A DNA stretch of 64,000 nt from Anaerocolumna sp. (GCA_029239975.1 JARBTX010000008.1:1-64000), one strand, 5' to 3'. Positions 26,312 through 35,230 are shown, numbered from the stretch's first letter. The notes: a model not told the origin generated them from the sequence alone. A program made the numbers and translations.

Positions 26312-27343
26312 TTAAAATTGTAATATGTGGTTTATCTCACAGACTGCTAATGTGATTCCCTGCTTGCTCGTTTTTGGTATAATCAATGATCCATACTCAC
26401 TTCCAAGCATGGCACTTCGTTCACACACATTATCAACACCAACCGTATTTTTTACAAAAGATGAACTTGCAAATTCTCCCTTTACTGCATTCAGTTCTTC
26501 TACTGAAAAGGTATTAAAACGAACACCGAACTTTTCGGCTAACTGTATCATACCTGACTCTTTGCTTTTTAAATCAATGGAGCAGATTTTTATGACTCTT
26601 TTAGAATCGATTTGATTTTCCTTTAGCACTTCATCAACAAATGTTTCAATCCTATCAAAAGGAGTTTCTCGCTTACATCCAATTCCTAAAACAATATTTT
26701 TAGGAATCAAGTTAAGGGTATTAGGGTAAGGCTTTCTATTCTTATCATTTGAAATACATATACCTATGTCTGTTTTATCTTTTGTTAACTCAGAAGGTAA
26801 CTGTCCCGCCATTTTTAATTCACTAAAAAAGCTTATCTTTTCTCCATGTAATATACTACTGGATATTAGTTTTATCATACTTACATCTGTGATGATTAAC
26901 TTATTCTTTTTAGCCCAGCTATCCACTGCAAACTTTTGGTTAACATCCGTTGCAGTAGTAATAACTGGCTTTCCACCAATCATATTGGCTACTATGTTTG
27001 TAAGCTCGTTCCCGCCACCAATATGTCCAGACAAAAGAGAAATGACATAGGTACCATGTTCATCTAAAACTAATACCGCAGGATCTTCTACTTTACTACG
27101 TAAATATGGTGCAATGGAACGAACAGCAATACCACAAGCTCCGATAAAAATGATTCCATCCATAGTAGAAAATAGATTTTTCATTAAATCCTTTAAGTTA
27201 CAAAAAGGAGTAAGGTTGGTATCATCTACGTATTTATCTATCATGTACCCTGTTACTTGCTCACCAGTTAACATTAGCTCATTTACAATTTTTGAATTTA
27301 ACCCGCCACCTTTTCTTGTAAAAGCTATCACGGCTAGTTTCAT
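26312..27343 (-). CDS. cbiG: Cobalt-precorrin-5A hydrolase
   Basis: Opens the delta-lactone ring and releases the C20 fragment as acetaldehyde, a step specific to the anaerobic route. It has the N-terminal domain (IAFTRKGGGL), IIFIGACGIAVRSIAPYL, LLSGHIGGGNELT around residue 105 and ITTATDVN. The C-terminal CbiG domain opens LGIGCKRETPFDRIE (about 220) and carries FSVEELNAV. The start overlaps the cbiF stop by four bases. Confidence 0.94.
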   Translation of the reverse strand: MKLAVIAFTRKGGGLNSKIVNELMLTGEQVTGYMIDKYVDDTNLTPFCNLKDLMKNLFSTMDGIIFIGACGIAVRSIAPYLRSKVEDPAVLVLDEHGTYVISLLSGHIGGGNELTNIVANMIGGKPVITTATDVNQKFAVDSWAKKNKLIITDVSMIKLISSSILHGEKISFFSELKMAGQLPSELTKDKTDIGICISNDKNRKPYPNTLNLIPKNIVLGIGCKRETPFDRIETFVDEVLKENQIDSKRVIKICSIDLKSKESGMIQLAEKFGVRFNTFSVEELNAVKGEFASSSFVKNTVGVDNVCERSAMLGSEYGSLIIPKTSKQGITLAVCEINHILQF

Positions 27344-28095
27344 TTCGTGGCCTCTCGGTACTCAGTTGAAAAGGTGGGATCATATAACTTGGACAATTCG
27401 TATTCATCGCCTAAGAATTCACCAACCACAATTAGTGCTGTTTTGGTAATATTGTTATCCAGTGCTAACTGGGGTAAATCCTTAAGTACTCCCTTTACAA
27501 TGATCTCATCTTTCCAGGTCGCTTTGTATACAATTGCGCAAGGTGTTGTTAGTTGATAACCACCAATTAATAACTCTTCTTTCAGTTCTTTCAGTAGCCC
27601 TGTACTTAAGAAAATAACCATGGTTGCTTGATGGCTAGCAAGTAATGCTATCTGTTCTTTTGGCGGCACCGGTGTCTTTCCTGGCATACGGGTAATGATA
27701 ACGGTTTGAGACACATTTGGTAATGTATATTCCGCTTTTAATGCCGCAGCTGCTCCACAGAAACTACTTACACCAGGGCACACATCATACTCAATGCCAA
27801 CAGCCTTAAGGCGATCCATCTGTTCACGAATCGCACCATATATACTTGGATCCCCAGTATGTAATCGAACAATATTTTTCCCATCCTTATTATTTGATAC
27901 CATAACATCTATTATCTCATCTAAAGTCATATGAGCACTGTTATAAACTTTACAGTCTTTATTTGCATACTGTAAAAGTTCTTCATTCACTAAAGAACCC
28001 GCATATATTATAATATCCGCTTCTGTTAATAATCTTTGTCCTCTAAGGGTGATTAAATCCACCGCACCACTTCCTGCGCCTACAAAATGTACCAT
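27340..28095 (-). CDS. cbiF: Cobalt-precorrin-4 C11-methyltransferase
   Basis: SAM-dependent methylation at C11. MVHFVGAGSGAVDLITLRG at the start, IIYAGSLVNEELL, VRLHTGDPSIYGAIREQMD, and GVSSFCGAAAALKAEYTLPNVSQTVIITR are hallmark CbiF/CobM blocks. 251 residues is typical. It starts 3 bases after cbiD and overlaps cbiG by four bases. Confidence 0.95.
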   Translation of the reverse strand: MVHFVGAGSGAVDLITLRGQRLLTEADIIIYAGSLVNEELLQYANKDCKVYNSAHMTLDEIIDVMVSNNKDGKNIVRLHTGDPSIYGAIREQMDRLKAVGIEYDVCPGVSSFCGAAAALKAEYTLPNVSQTVIITRMPGKTPVPPKEQIALLASHQATMVIFLSTGLLKELKEELLIGGYQLTTPCAIVYKATWKDEIIVKGVLKDLPQLALDNNITKTALIVVGEFLGDEYELSKLYDPTFSTEYREATK

Positions 28096-28098
28096 ATA

Positions 28099-29229
28099 TT
28101 ACTCCTTTTCTAACCTACTTATTAGCAAGTCTACTTGTTTTGTTTTTCCTAATAGTCCATATTTATTTGAGAAAACCACTACTCCTAAAACAAATCCATC
28201 ATATGCTCTATGCTGTATATGGTAATCAATTCGTTCCATTAAAATTTTCATGGTTTCATTCATAATCCGGGCCCTCTCTAAAATCTCTAAAACCCCATCT
28301 GTGGTATCACATTCTAGTATCTGTTTTAAGAGTTTTGTATCTGCACCTGCTAATAAGGCACAACTACATAATATCTCCATTCTACCGTCAGCCCATTTTG
28401 AATGGGTATTCATAATTCCTGCACCTAACTTCACTAATTTCCCAATATGCCCAACAATCAACATACCCTTTAGCTTATATTCACATGCCATATCAATGGT
28501 TTCCCCTATGAAATTACTACATTTCACAGTTTTACTTAAATCTATGGATAAGGAATTACTAATAAATGCCTCACCATAATTGCCCGGTGTAACAACTAGA
28601 TATTTAGCACCACTTGCAACCGACATACTAATCTCTGCTTTTATTGTATCAACTAACGCTGCTTCACTCATAGGTTCTACAATTCCGCTTGTTCCAAGAA
28701 TCGATATACCACCTACAATGCCAAGCCTTGGATTAAAGGTTTTCTTAGCAAGTGAGACCCCTTCCGGAATGGATATGATAACATTCATACCGCCCTTATA
28801 TTCGGCTTCTTCGCAAACAGACGTTACAGCATCAAAAATCATTTTCCTAGGAACACTATTAATTGCTGCTTGTCCAACTTCTTGATCTAACCCAGGTTTT
28901 GTGATTCTTCCTACTCCGATACCACCATCAATCATAATACCCGTGTCAATTTTACTTACCGTGGAATAAATCAATATTCCATCTGTTACATCCGCATCAT
29001 CTCCAGCGTCTTTTTGAATTGCACAGGTAACACTGTCCTTATTCCTTGTTATATCTAAAACTTTAAGATCTAATCTGACCCCCTTTGGAGTCATAACCGA
29101 GATATGATGAATTATTTCATCACTTAGGAGCATAAGTGTTGCTGCTTTAGTTGCAGCGGTTGCACAAGAACCTGTTGTGTATCCACATCTTAACTTTTTA
29201 TTATCTTTAAAAACATATCTGTCTAGCAT
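28099..29229 (-). CDS. cbiD: Cobalt-precorrin-5B C1-methyltransferase
   Basis: Methylates C1 in the anaerobic pathway; CbiD is diagnostic of early cobalt insertion. The RCGYTTGSCATAATKAA opening, DAGDDADVTDG, GGIGVGRITKPGL and LGIVGGISILGTSGIVEPMSE motifs are all clear. 376 residues is normal. It is the first gene of the long minus-strand cluster. Its ribosome site is GGAG 11 bases before ATG, and a palindromic operator candidate lies about 85 bases upstream. Confidence 0.95.
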   Translation of the reverse strand: MLDRYVFKDNKKLRCGYTTGSCATAATKAATLMLLSDEIIHHISVMTPKGVRLDLKVLDITRNKDSVTCAIQKDAGDDADVTDGILIYSTVSKIDTGIMIDGGIGVGRITKPGLDQEVGQAAINSVPRKMIFDAVTSVCEEAEYKGGMNVIISIPEGVSLAKKTFNPRLGIVGGISILGTSGIVEPMSEAALVDTIKAEISMSVASGAKYLVVTPGNYGEAFISNSLSIDLSKTVKCSNFIGETIDMACEYKLKGMLIVGHIGKLVKLGAGIMNTHSKWADGRMEILCSCALLAGADTKLLKQILECDTTDGVLEILERARIMNETMKILMERIDYHIQHRAYDGFVLGVVVFSNKYGLLGKTKQVDLLISRLEKE

Positions 29230-29305
29230 ATGCGTTTATTCTCCTGTTCTATTCATACTCCCCATAAACTTCCAAAACCTACTTCAAAAAAAATTTGACT
29301 TATGA

Positions 29306-29328
29306 TACAATGTGAAAAGAGTTTCACA
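29306..29328. promoter_or_regulatory. cobI -10 box and overlapping palindrome in the divergent cbiD-cobI region
   Basis: TACAAT (29306-29311) lies 17 bases after TTCAAA on the plus strand. It is followed at once by TGTGAAA-AGAG-TTTCACA (29311-29328), a perfect 7-base-arm palindrome placed where a repressor would cover the start site. It sits between the divergent cobI and cbiD starts and could control both. The bound protein is unknown. Confidence 0.5.
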
Positions 29329-29357
29329 CGTTATAAATAAGATTGGAGATAATTATT

Positions 29358-30044
29358 ATGATAGGAACCTTATATGGGGTTGGTGTTGGACCTGGAGACC
29401 CTGAATTACTTACTTTAAAAGCAGTTCGCATCATAAAAGAGTGTGATATAATTGCAATTCCCGCTTTAGATAAACATACTTGTGTTGCTTTTCATATTGC
29501 ACAAAAAGCAATACCAGAACTAGATGAAAAGGAAATTTTACCAATCGATATGCCAATGATTAAGGATAAGGTATTACTAAAGCAAAGCCATGAACAAGGT
29601 GCATATCTTATCACAGAGCAATTACAAAAAGGTAAAAATATTGCTTTTCTTACATTAGGTGATCCTACCATTTATTCTACCTACATATACATTCATAGAC
29701 TTGTAAAGGAATCTGGACACCAGACTGAAATTATTAGTGGAATCCCTTCTTTTTGTGCTGTTGCGGCTACTCTTGGAGATAGCTTAGTTGATAAAGCTGA
29801 GCTACTGCATATAATTCCAAGCTCTTATTCCATTAGTGAGTCCATAAGTCTTTCTGGAACCAAAGTATATATGAAAGCAGGCAAACAAATTGGTGAAGTA
29901 AAGAAACAACTACAGTCTAATGGTTTCGATGCTGTTATGGTTGAAAATTGCGGTATGTCTAATGAAAAAATCTATCCTAGTGTGGAAGATATTCCAGAAG
30001 ATGCAGGATATTATTCTCTCATTATTTCAAAAGAATCTAAATAA
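29358..30044 (+). CDS. cbiL: Cobalt-precorrin-2 C20-methyltransferase
   Basis: SAM-dependent methylation at C20 (CobI/CbiL family). The opening is LYGVGVGPGDPELLTLKAVRII, then FLTLGDPTIYSTYIYIHRLV and EIISGIPSFCAVAATLGDSL; about 228 residues is usual. The track start is a TTG; the internal ATG (MIGTLYG) is used because GGAG lies 9 bases upstream. It is the only cobalamin gene on the plus strand, divergent from cbiD and convergent with cbiK. Confidence 0.94.
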   Translation: MIGTLYGVGVGPGDPELLTLKAVRIIKECDIIAIPALDKHTCVAFHIAQKAIPELDEKEILPIDMPMIKDKVLLKQSHEQGAYLITEQLQKGKNIAFLTLGDPTIYSTYIYIHRLVKESGHQTEIISGIPSFCAVAATLGDSLVDKAELLHIIPSSYSISESISLSGTKVYMKAGKQIGEVKKQLQSNGFDAVMVENCGMSNEKIYPSVEDIPEDAGYYSLIISKESK

Positions 30045-30053
30045 TTTTAATCT

Positions 30054-30074
30054 AAGGGCTGCCTGTCAGCCCTT
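30054..30074 (+). terminator. Terminator of cbiL
   Basis: A GC-rich 8-bp stem AAGGGCTG/CAGCCCTT with a 5-base loop, nine bases after the cbiL stop, followed by TATGATTT. Confidence 0.7.
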
Positions 30075-30100
30075 TATGATTTACATTAATGAACTCTTTC

Positions 30101-30197
30101 TATTGCCACTTAATATTGCCAGCTTAATATTGCCAGCACTATATCTCCATCATTATATTTCCGTCCATCATTATATTGCCATCATTATATTGCCATC
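30101..30197. repeat. 14-bp tandem array at the 3' end of cbiK
   Basis: Minus-strand unit ATGGCAATATAATG, about six copies (one 18-bp variant, later ones CTGGCAATATTAAG). The first unit is the cbiK terminus (ATG GCA ATA TAA = Met-Ala-Ile-stop). The array lies between convergent cbiK and cbiL. Confidence 0.85.
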
Positions 30198-30961
30198 TTA
30201 ATATGGTCTATAAAGATACTTCGTATCTCTTTATATTCACCTAATCCTTTTAAAATACAGGATACATCAAACCCTTCTTTTTCTAATTGAAACCTCCATG
30301 AGTTTTCCTCTTCTCCTGCCATATCATTTTTTGCATGCTCCCCTGAAACAATCATAAATGGTGTTACAAGTACTTTATTATACTTCTTTCCCTTTAATTG
30401 TTTCATAATATCAGTTATTTCTGGATAAGCTTCCACGGTGGCTACATAAACATTATCATAACCACGAGCTTTAAACATATAATCTAGAGCAGTATATGAC
30501 GTATTTGTATAATGTTCTGTGCCATGCCCCATAAATATTAGCGCTTGATTTTTTTCATTTACAGGTAATTCTTTTGCTAATGTTTCTACGACTCTCTTAT
30601 AATCATCTGTAGAATGTAGTAGTGGGGTACCAAATTTTATAGTTTTAAAATCATCTTTATGATAGATTACGTCCGCTATCATGTTGTCATTTTCAATACC
30701 ATTCAGTACATGTGTTGGTTGAACAATAATTTCTTCCATACCATCCAATTTCATTTGAACCATGGCCTCTGAAACAGTAAACACATGAATGTTATCTCTA
30801 TGTTTTAAAATTTTAATTATCATTTTACTAGTATAAGCACGATATACTCTATATTCAGGGTAGCAATTATTAATATCTTGTTCGATTTGGTCTATTGTCT
30901 TTTCTCTCGTATCATTATGGCTTGTACCAAAGCTTACAACTAGAATTGCTTTTTTACACAT
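30185..30961 (-). CDS. cbiK: Sirohydrochlorin cobaltochelatase
   Basis: Inserts Co2+ into sirohydrochlorin, committing it to the anaerobic cobalamin route. ILVVSFGTSHNDTRE at the start, FMGHGTEHYTNTSY with a metal-binding His near residue 145, and VTPFMIVSGEHAKNDMAG with the second His near residue 205 are CbiK-type. No signal peptide is seen, so it is cytoplasmic. The track start is GTG; the following ATG (MCKKAIL) has AAGGAG 8 bases upstream and overlaps the cbiO end by 8 bases. It is the last gene of the cobalt import operon. Confidence 0.93.
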   Translation of the reverse strand: MCKKAILVVSFGTSHNDTREKTIDQIEQDINNCYPEYRVYRAYTSKMIIKILKHRDNIHVFTVSEAMVQMKLDGMEEIIVQPTHVLNGIENDNMIADVIYHKDDFKTIKFGTPLLHSTDDYKRVVETLAKELPVNEKNQALIFMGHGTEHYTNTSYTALDYMFKARGYDNVYVATVEAYPEITDIMKQLKGKKYNKVLVTPFMIVSGEHAKNDMAGEEENSWRFQLEKEGFDVSCILKGLGEYKEIRSIFIDHIKMAI

Positions 30962-31811
30962 TCTCACATCTCCTTAACATATCTTCTATGTATTGTTCTA
31001 ATTCTTTCATACTCTTAGGCACTGCTAAGTTTTTATTTAAAATACCTTTTTCACACAAACTGCAATACATTTTTATTACATCCGGTTGGGATAAATTGGA
31101 TTGTTTTAACATAGAAATATCTAAAAATATTTCCTCCGGTTTTCCCTGTGCAAGGACTTTTCCATCATTCATTATGATTATCTTATCTGACCATTCCAGT
31201 GCATGATTCATGTCATGCGTCGAAATTATAACTGTAATCCCATTACTTTGCAGTTTATCAATTTGATGATATACAATTTCTGTATGTTTTGGATCAAGAG
31301 CTGATGCTGGTTCATCTAAAATAACCACATCTGGATCCATAACTAATATATCAGCAATGGTTACTTGCTTTTTTTGACCACCACTTAAAAATTGAGTTGG
31401 TTTATGACGAAATGCAGATATATCTAAAACCTTAATTGCTTCTTCTACTCTTATTTTTGCATCTGCAGCTTTTATACCAAGATTCATTACTCCAAAAGAA
31501 ATCTCTTCATAAACGCTTGCTGAAAAAAGTTGATTGTCAGGGTCTTGAAAAACAATACCTACTTTACTTCTTAAATTTAATAAACCTTTTCTTTTGTAAT
31601 CAATCGGCTTATTATTAAAATAAATAGTTCCGGATTTAGGTTTAAGAATGCCATTTAAACATAAAAATAAAGTGGATTTTCCAGAACCATTTGCGCCTAA
31701 AAAGGCAACTTTTTGACCTTTCTCTATATCAATGCTTACATCACTTAAGGCATTGGTGCCATCTTCATAAGTGTAAGTTACATTCTCTATCTTAAGTATA
31801 TTGGTACTCAT
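30954..31811 (-). CDS. cbiO: Cobalt ECF/CbiMNQO transporter ATPase
   Basis: Energises cobalt uptake. Walker A LGANGSGKSTLF is at about residues 37-48, with VGIVFQDPDNQLFSASV, signature LSGGQKKQVTIA, Walker B VVILDEPASALDP and the switch histidine in STHDM. 285 residues including the C-terminal extension is usual. Its start overlaps the cbiQ stop by 4 bases. Confidence 0.93.
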   Translation of the reverse strand: MSTNILKIENVTYTYEDGTNALSDVSIDIEKGQKVAFLGANGSGKSTLFLCLNGILKPKSGTIYFNNKPIDYKRKGLLNLRSKVGIVFQDPDNQLFSASVYEEISFGVMNLGIKAADAKIRVEEAIKVLDISAFRHKPTQFLSGGQKKQVTIADILVMDPDVVILDEPASALDPKHTEIVYHQIDKLQSNGITVIISTHDMNHALEWSDKIIIMNDGKVLAQGKPEEIFLDISMLKQSNLSQPDVIKMYCSLCEKGILNKNLAVPKSMKELEQYIEDMLRRCENV

Positions 31812-32584
31812 AAAAATCTCCTTTGAGTCAAATATATCATCAGTAAAATGATTTCAAATACAATCACACATGTTATTTCTTTTTTAGTCGCTTTATTCGT
31901 TTCATGTAGTACATTAATCGTACCGTCATAACACCTAGATTCCATAGCATCATATAAGATAGAAGCTCTTTTAAGAGCTTGAATTAATAAAACTGCAAAC
32001 AACTGGCTAGTTGACTTTATGGAAGTTTTTATATCAATATTACCTAATCTGCATTTTTGAGAAATGAAAATGGAATATGCACTATTTAAGAGAATAAAAA
32101 TAAAACGATATATTAACATCAATAATTCAATGATTAAGTTTGGGCAGTGTATTACTTTTAACACATATAGTATATCTGTTATTGGTGTGGTCAACGACAA
32201 AAAATACAAACAAGAAACAGCTCCTAAGGATGTGATGATTAAATTAAGAGCATACATAATTGCATCATCTTTAAGGATCAAATACACAGGAAACAAAGGA
32301 ATTCGAAAGGGTGATATGGGTTCATCCGTTATATTTATTATAATTGTAAGAGTACTAAGTAATAGAAAACTAATTGGTAACACATACAGTTTAAAGTAAT
32401 ATTTATAAGAATTCCTACTATTAAAAACAGTAAGGCTTACCATGATTATTAACGTAATAAACGAAATAATGAATGAATGTGCTGCGATAGTTAATATAAG
32501 TGTACTAATTGCAAAAAATGCTTTTAAGCAAGGACTTGTATATCGCAACTTGGACGAATAGGAAAGCTTATCAATCATTACCAT
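31808..32584 (-). CDS. cbiQ: Cobalt transporter permease component
   Basis: The T-component linking the ATPase to the substrate-binding membrane unit. Its 258 residues have about five or six hydrophobic segments. A conserved cytoplasmic stretch, ALKRASILYDAMESRCYDG near residue 210, matches the alanine-arginine coupling motifs of CbiQ/EcfT. It is placed directly between cbiN and cbiO, with a 3-base gap to cbiN. Confidence 0.9.
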   Translation of the reverse strand: MVMIDKLSYSSKLRYTSPCLKAFFAISTLILTIAAHSFIISFITLIIMVSLTVFNSRNSYKYYFKLYVLPISFLLLSTLTIIINITDEPISPFRIPLFPVYLILKDDAIMYALNLIITSLGAVSCLYFLSLTTPITDILYVLKVIHCPNLIIELLMLIYRFIFILLNSAYSIFISQKCRLGNIDIKTSIKSTSQLFAVLLIQALKRASILYDAMESRCYDGTINVLHETNKATKKEITCVIVFEIILLMIYLTQRRFL

Positions 32585-32587
32585 TTA

Positions 32588-32887
32588 CTACGCTCCATTT
32601 CTATGCTTTGATCGTTCTTTTAATACTCCTATACCATAACCAAAGACCCCTGCCCCAAGCGCTGCTTGAAGACAAAAAAGTAAAGATTCTGTTTCACCAC
32701 CTGGTGGTTCATAAACAGGTGACGCCCAAGGTTCATAATCATTTACCTTTAAAATCTTACTTATTGTATTTGAAGCTGCATCATCTGCACCACCAAACTC
32801 AGAATCTTTTACTATAATAAGTGGTACCACAGCAATAGCGATACAAATAAGTATTAAAATAATAGAAACCTTTAATTTTCTAGTCAT
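32588..32887 (-). CDS. cbiN: Cobalt transporter accessory protein
   Basis: A small two-helix membrane protein (99 residues) needed with CbiM for cobalt uptake. An N-terminal hydrophobic segment is followed by the extracytoplasmic loop with FGGADDAAS and [30 protein letters not shown], the family signature, and then a second membrane segment. The start overlaps the cbiM stop by four bases. Confidence 0.93.
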   Translation of the reverse strand: MTRKLKVSIILILICIAIAVVPLIIVKDSEFGGADDAASNTISKILKVNDYEPWASPVYEPPGGETESLLFCLQAALGAGVFGYGIGVLKERSKHRNGA

Positions 32888-33639
32888 TTAGTAATCTCTC
32901 CTTTCACAAATCCTAATTCAATTAGTTCAGGTTTGGCATATGATTCTAGTGCCATAATTACTAAAACAGTAATGATACCTTCTATAACTGCTAAGGGTAT
33001 TTGTGTTATAGCAAATATACCTAAAAACTTAAAAAGAGATGCACTAAAACCACCAACTTCAGATGGATAAGCTATTGCTAATTGCATGGAAGTTACACAA
33101 TATGTAACTAAATCTCCAAGTGATGCTGCCATAAATACAGCTACTAATTTAGGTGACTTAAGTTTTATTGCTATTTTATAAATAACAAACGATATAAAAG
33201 GTCCTGCTATTGCCATAGAAAATGTATTAGCTCCTAATGTAGTTAATCCACCATGGGCAAGTAAAATTGCTTGAAATAATAACACAATTAAGCCTATGAT
33301 ACTCATAACACTTGGCCCAAATAAAATAGCTCCAAGCCCAGTACCGGTTGGATGTGAGCTACTTCCAGTTACAGATGGTATCTTTAAAGCAGATAGTACA
33401 AATGCATATGCACCAACCATAGCAAGAATTAACAAGGCTTTTCTGTTCTCGGATACTGTCTTTTTCATAGAGAAATATCCAACTAACAAAAATGGTATAC
33501 AAAGTAATCCCCATGCCACACAATACTTTACTGGCAAATATCCTTCCATAATATGCATAGCATTTACTGGTGGCGCGATACCAAAAGTGAGTACGATAAG
33601 AGATATAATTTTTATTACTCTTATTTGATGTTTTGTCAT
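32884..33639 (-). CDS. cbiM: Cobalt transporter substrate-capture component
   Basis: The membrane S-component that captures Co2+. Residues 1-27 look like a cleavable signal peptide ending PVNA; cleavage would expose Met-His-Ile-Met-Glu-Gly, the N-terminal metal loop essential in CbiM/NikM. Further motifs are [16 protein letters not shown] and [19 protein letters not shown]. About six membrane segments follow. It is first in the operon, 270 bases downstream of the cobalamin riboswitch. Confidence 0.94.
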   Translation of the reverse strand: MTKHQIRVIKIISLIVLTFGIAPPVNAMHIMEGYLPVKYCVAWGLLCIPFLLVGYFSMKKTVSENRKALLILAMVGAYAFVLSALKIPSVTGSSSHPTGTGLGAILFGPSVMSIIGLIVLLFQAILLAHGGLTTLGANTFSMAIAGPFISFVIYKIAIKLKSPKLVAVFMAASLGDLVTYCVTSMQLAIAYPSEVGGFSASLFKFLGIFAITQIPLAVIEGIITVLVIMALESYAKPELIELGFVKGEITK

Positions 33640-33877
33640 TTTTTAACCCACGCATATCACATTTTTTAGAACATGTGAACTGTCATAATTGGATTGAAAG
33701 AGAAAGACAGTTGTATGCATTCCTTTTTTCATATTTCTTTCAACCATTTTAATGTAATGCATAAAAAAATGCCCTTTTGTACAGACATATCACATTTCAG
33801 TAATGAAATGATTTATGTTGACAAAAAGACATAATAAAATAAAGTCCTACCTATCATAGGAACTATATTTATTACAT

Positions 33878-33898
33878 CTAGTTATCGTCCGTAACTAG
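33878..33898 (-). other. Hairpin in the riboswitch expression platform
   Basis: CTAGTTA/TAACTAG (7 bp, 7-base loop) lies directly 3' of the cobalamin aptamer. No U-run follows, so it is more likely an alternative-pairing element than a terminator. A weaker stem followed by TTTATTTTATT is near 33835-33860. Confidence 0.4.
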
Positions 33899-33910
33899 GT
33901 GTAAAACACG

Positions 33911-34128
33911 TATCACAAAGGCAGGTCTTCTGACTTAGGCGTCATCGCAATATCCAATCTTCCCATTTACACAGTGATTTTTGTATCTACCTATTTTAAA
34001 GGTTTAACATAAAATAGATAGTTACTAGGATATTACTCTTCCTTTACAGCGGCGGGACCGTATGGGGTTTTCACCCATTTCCCTATTATCTTGTACTACA
34101 AATAATTGTAGCAAGCACCTCTATGATA
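33911..34128 (-). promoter_or_regulatory. Cobalamin (AdoCbl) riboswitch upstream of cbiMNQO-cbiK
   Basis: On the minus strand the aptamer core reads GGGAAATGGGTGAAAACCCC...GGTCCCGCCGCTGTAA, and the B12-box region is AATCACTGTGTAAATGGGAAG. The closing helix P1 pairs TATCATAGAGG with CCTTTGTGATA over 11 bp, which sets the limits given. It should repress cobalt import and chelation when cobalamin is abundant. No second copy precedes cbiD. Confidence 0.95.
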
Positions 34129-34221
34129 TTAAATTGTTAAAAAGAGTTTAACATTATTTGTAAAATTTGTCAATTAGGATTTATGGTATGTTTTCAAACC
34201 GAATTCCAAAGTAAGGAATGA

Positions 34222-35064
34222 TTAATCAATAAATTGAGAATTCTTTGGTATAGTGTGAAATGCTTTTTTAAAAGCTCTTGAAAATGTTGAATAATTTTTA
34301 AATCCACTCTGAAAACACGCTTCTGTTATGGAACTGCCATTTTGAACTAGATTTTTAGCAAGTAATAATCTCTTTTCTGTTATATAATTACCAATTGTGT
34401 ATCCTGTTCCTTCTTTGAATAGATGCATTAAATAATATCTACTTAAGTAAAAATTCTCTGATAATGTATCTATTGATATGTCTTCTGTAATATGTTCGTT
34501 AATAAATTCAATAATTGGTAGAAGTTTTTCATTTCCATTCACTGAATCTAAGTAATTGATGTGATTGGATATTACTGTTCGATTTAATTGGATCATGAAT
34601 TCTAAAAATAGAATTTTTTGATATAGTTCTTTCGCAAATGCATTATCTGAAAAAGAATGTTCTAATTCTTGACATACTTGATATAACTTACTCTTATCCA
34701 AAGATGGAATTCGAAGAACATTGGAATGTTCTTTCTTTGCACGTTCAAAGCAATAGCTTAAATTATAGTCTTTCTCTTTATATGTATTTAAAAACTGAGT
34801 AGAAACATAGATAATAATTCTCTCATAATCGGAGTTATCTAGAACAGTTGGTTTATGAATTTCACCTGCATTGACTAATACAATATCGTATGGTTTTAGG
34901 GAATAATTTTTGCCTTCAATGGAATAATTGATATTTCCACTAATAAAAATAATTATTTTATTAAAATCATGGTAATGATATGCAAAATCTTTACGTTTAC
35001 TATCAAGTATATGAAACATTTTAAAATCATTCTCTAAGTATCCTAGCTTTTCGATATTGTTCAT
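34222..35064 (-). CDS. AraC-family transcriptional regulator
   Basis: A cupin-like N-terminal sensor (about 20-110, with FAYHYHDFNKIIIFISG and PYDIVLVNAGEIHKP) is followed by a C-terminal double helix-turn-helix (about 185-280, IDTLSENFYLSRYYLMHLFKEGTGYTIGNYI and ITEACFQSGFKNYSTFSRAFKKAF). About 280 residues is normal. MNNIEK is chosen as start because AAGGAGG lies 5 bases upstream. Divergent from the dapA-family gene, so that gene is a plausible target. Confidence 0.9.
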   Translation of the reverse strand: MNNIEKLGYLENDFKMFHILDSKRKDFAYHYHDFNKIIIFISGNINYSIEGKNYSLKPYDIVLVNAGEIHKPTVLDNSDYERIIIYVSTQFLNTYKEKDYNLSYCFERAKKEHSNVLRIPSLDKSKLYQVCQELEHSFSDNAFAKELYQKILFLEFMIQLNRTVISNHINYLDSVNGNEKLLPIIEFINEHITEDISIDTLSENFYLSRYYLMHLFKEGTGYTIGNYITEKRLLLAKNLVQNGSSITEACFQSGFKNYSTFSRAFKKAFHTIPKNSQFID

Positions 35065-35208
35065 AAAAACCTCCTTACCATTCATACACAATAAAACAAA
35101 ATTTATATGAGTCTTAAAATCTTGTTTTATATCTGACTCCCATTATCCATTCTTTGCATATAATGAAAAAAAAGACTATCAATTATATTCATATGAAACG
35201 TTAATTAT

Positions 35209-35230
35209 GCAATCCTTACCTAAGGGTTGC
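35209..35230. other. Short hairpin in the araC-dapA intergenic region
   Basis: GCAATCCTTA/TAAGGGTTGC pairs over 10 bp with one G-T. The rest of this 350-bp divergent gap is AT-rich with no ORF or recognised riboswitch; it may hold the regulator's binding sites. Confidence 0.35.

Noticed and set aside
29311-29328. Rex or Crp/Fnr site in the cbiD-cbiL gap
   Set aside because: Arm sequence is similar, but the spacer length (four between 7-base arms, eight between TGTGA and TCACA) does not fit these consensus sites, so the protein is left unnamed.
33359-33655. Minus-strand 98-aa ORF inside cbiM
   Set aside because: Out of frame with cbiM, which is complete and motif-rich; no family features.
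34222-35091. Track start of the AraC gene at TTG (MCMNGKEVF...)
   Set aside because: The strong AAGGAGG site lies inside that extension and points to the ATG nine codons later.
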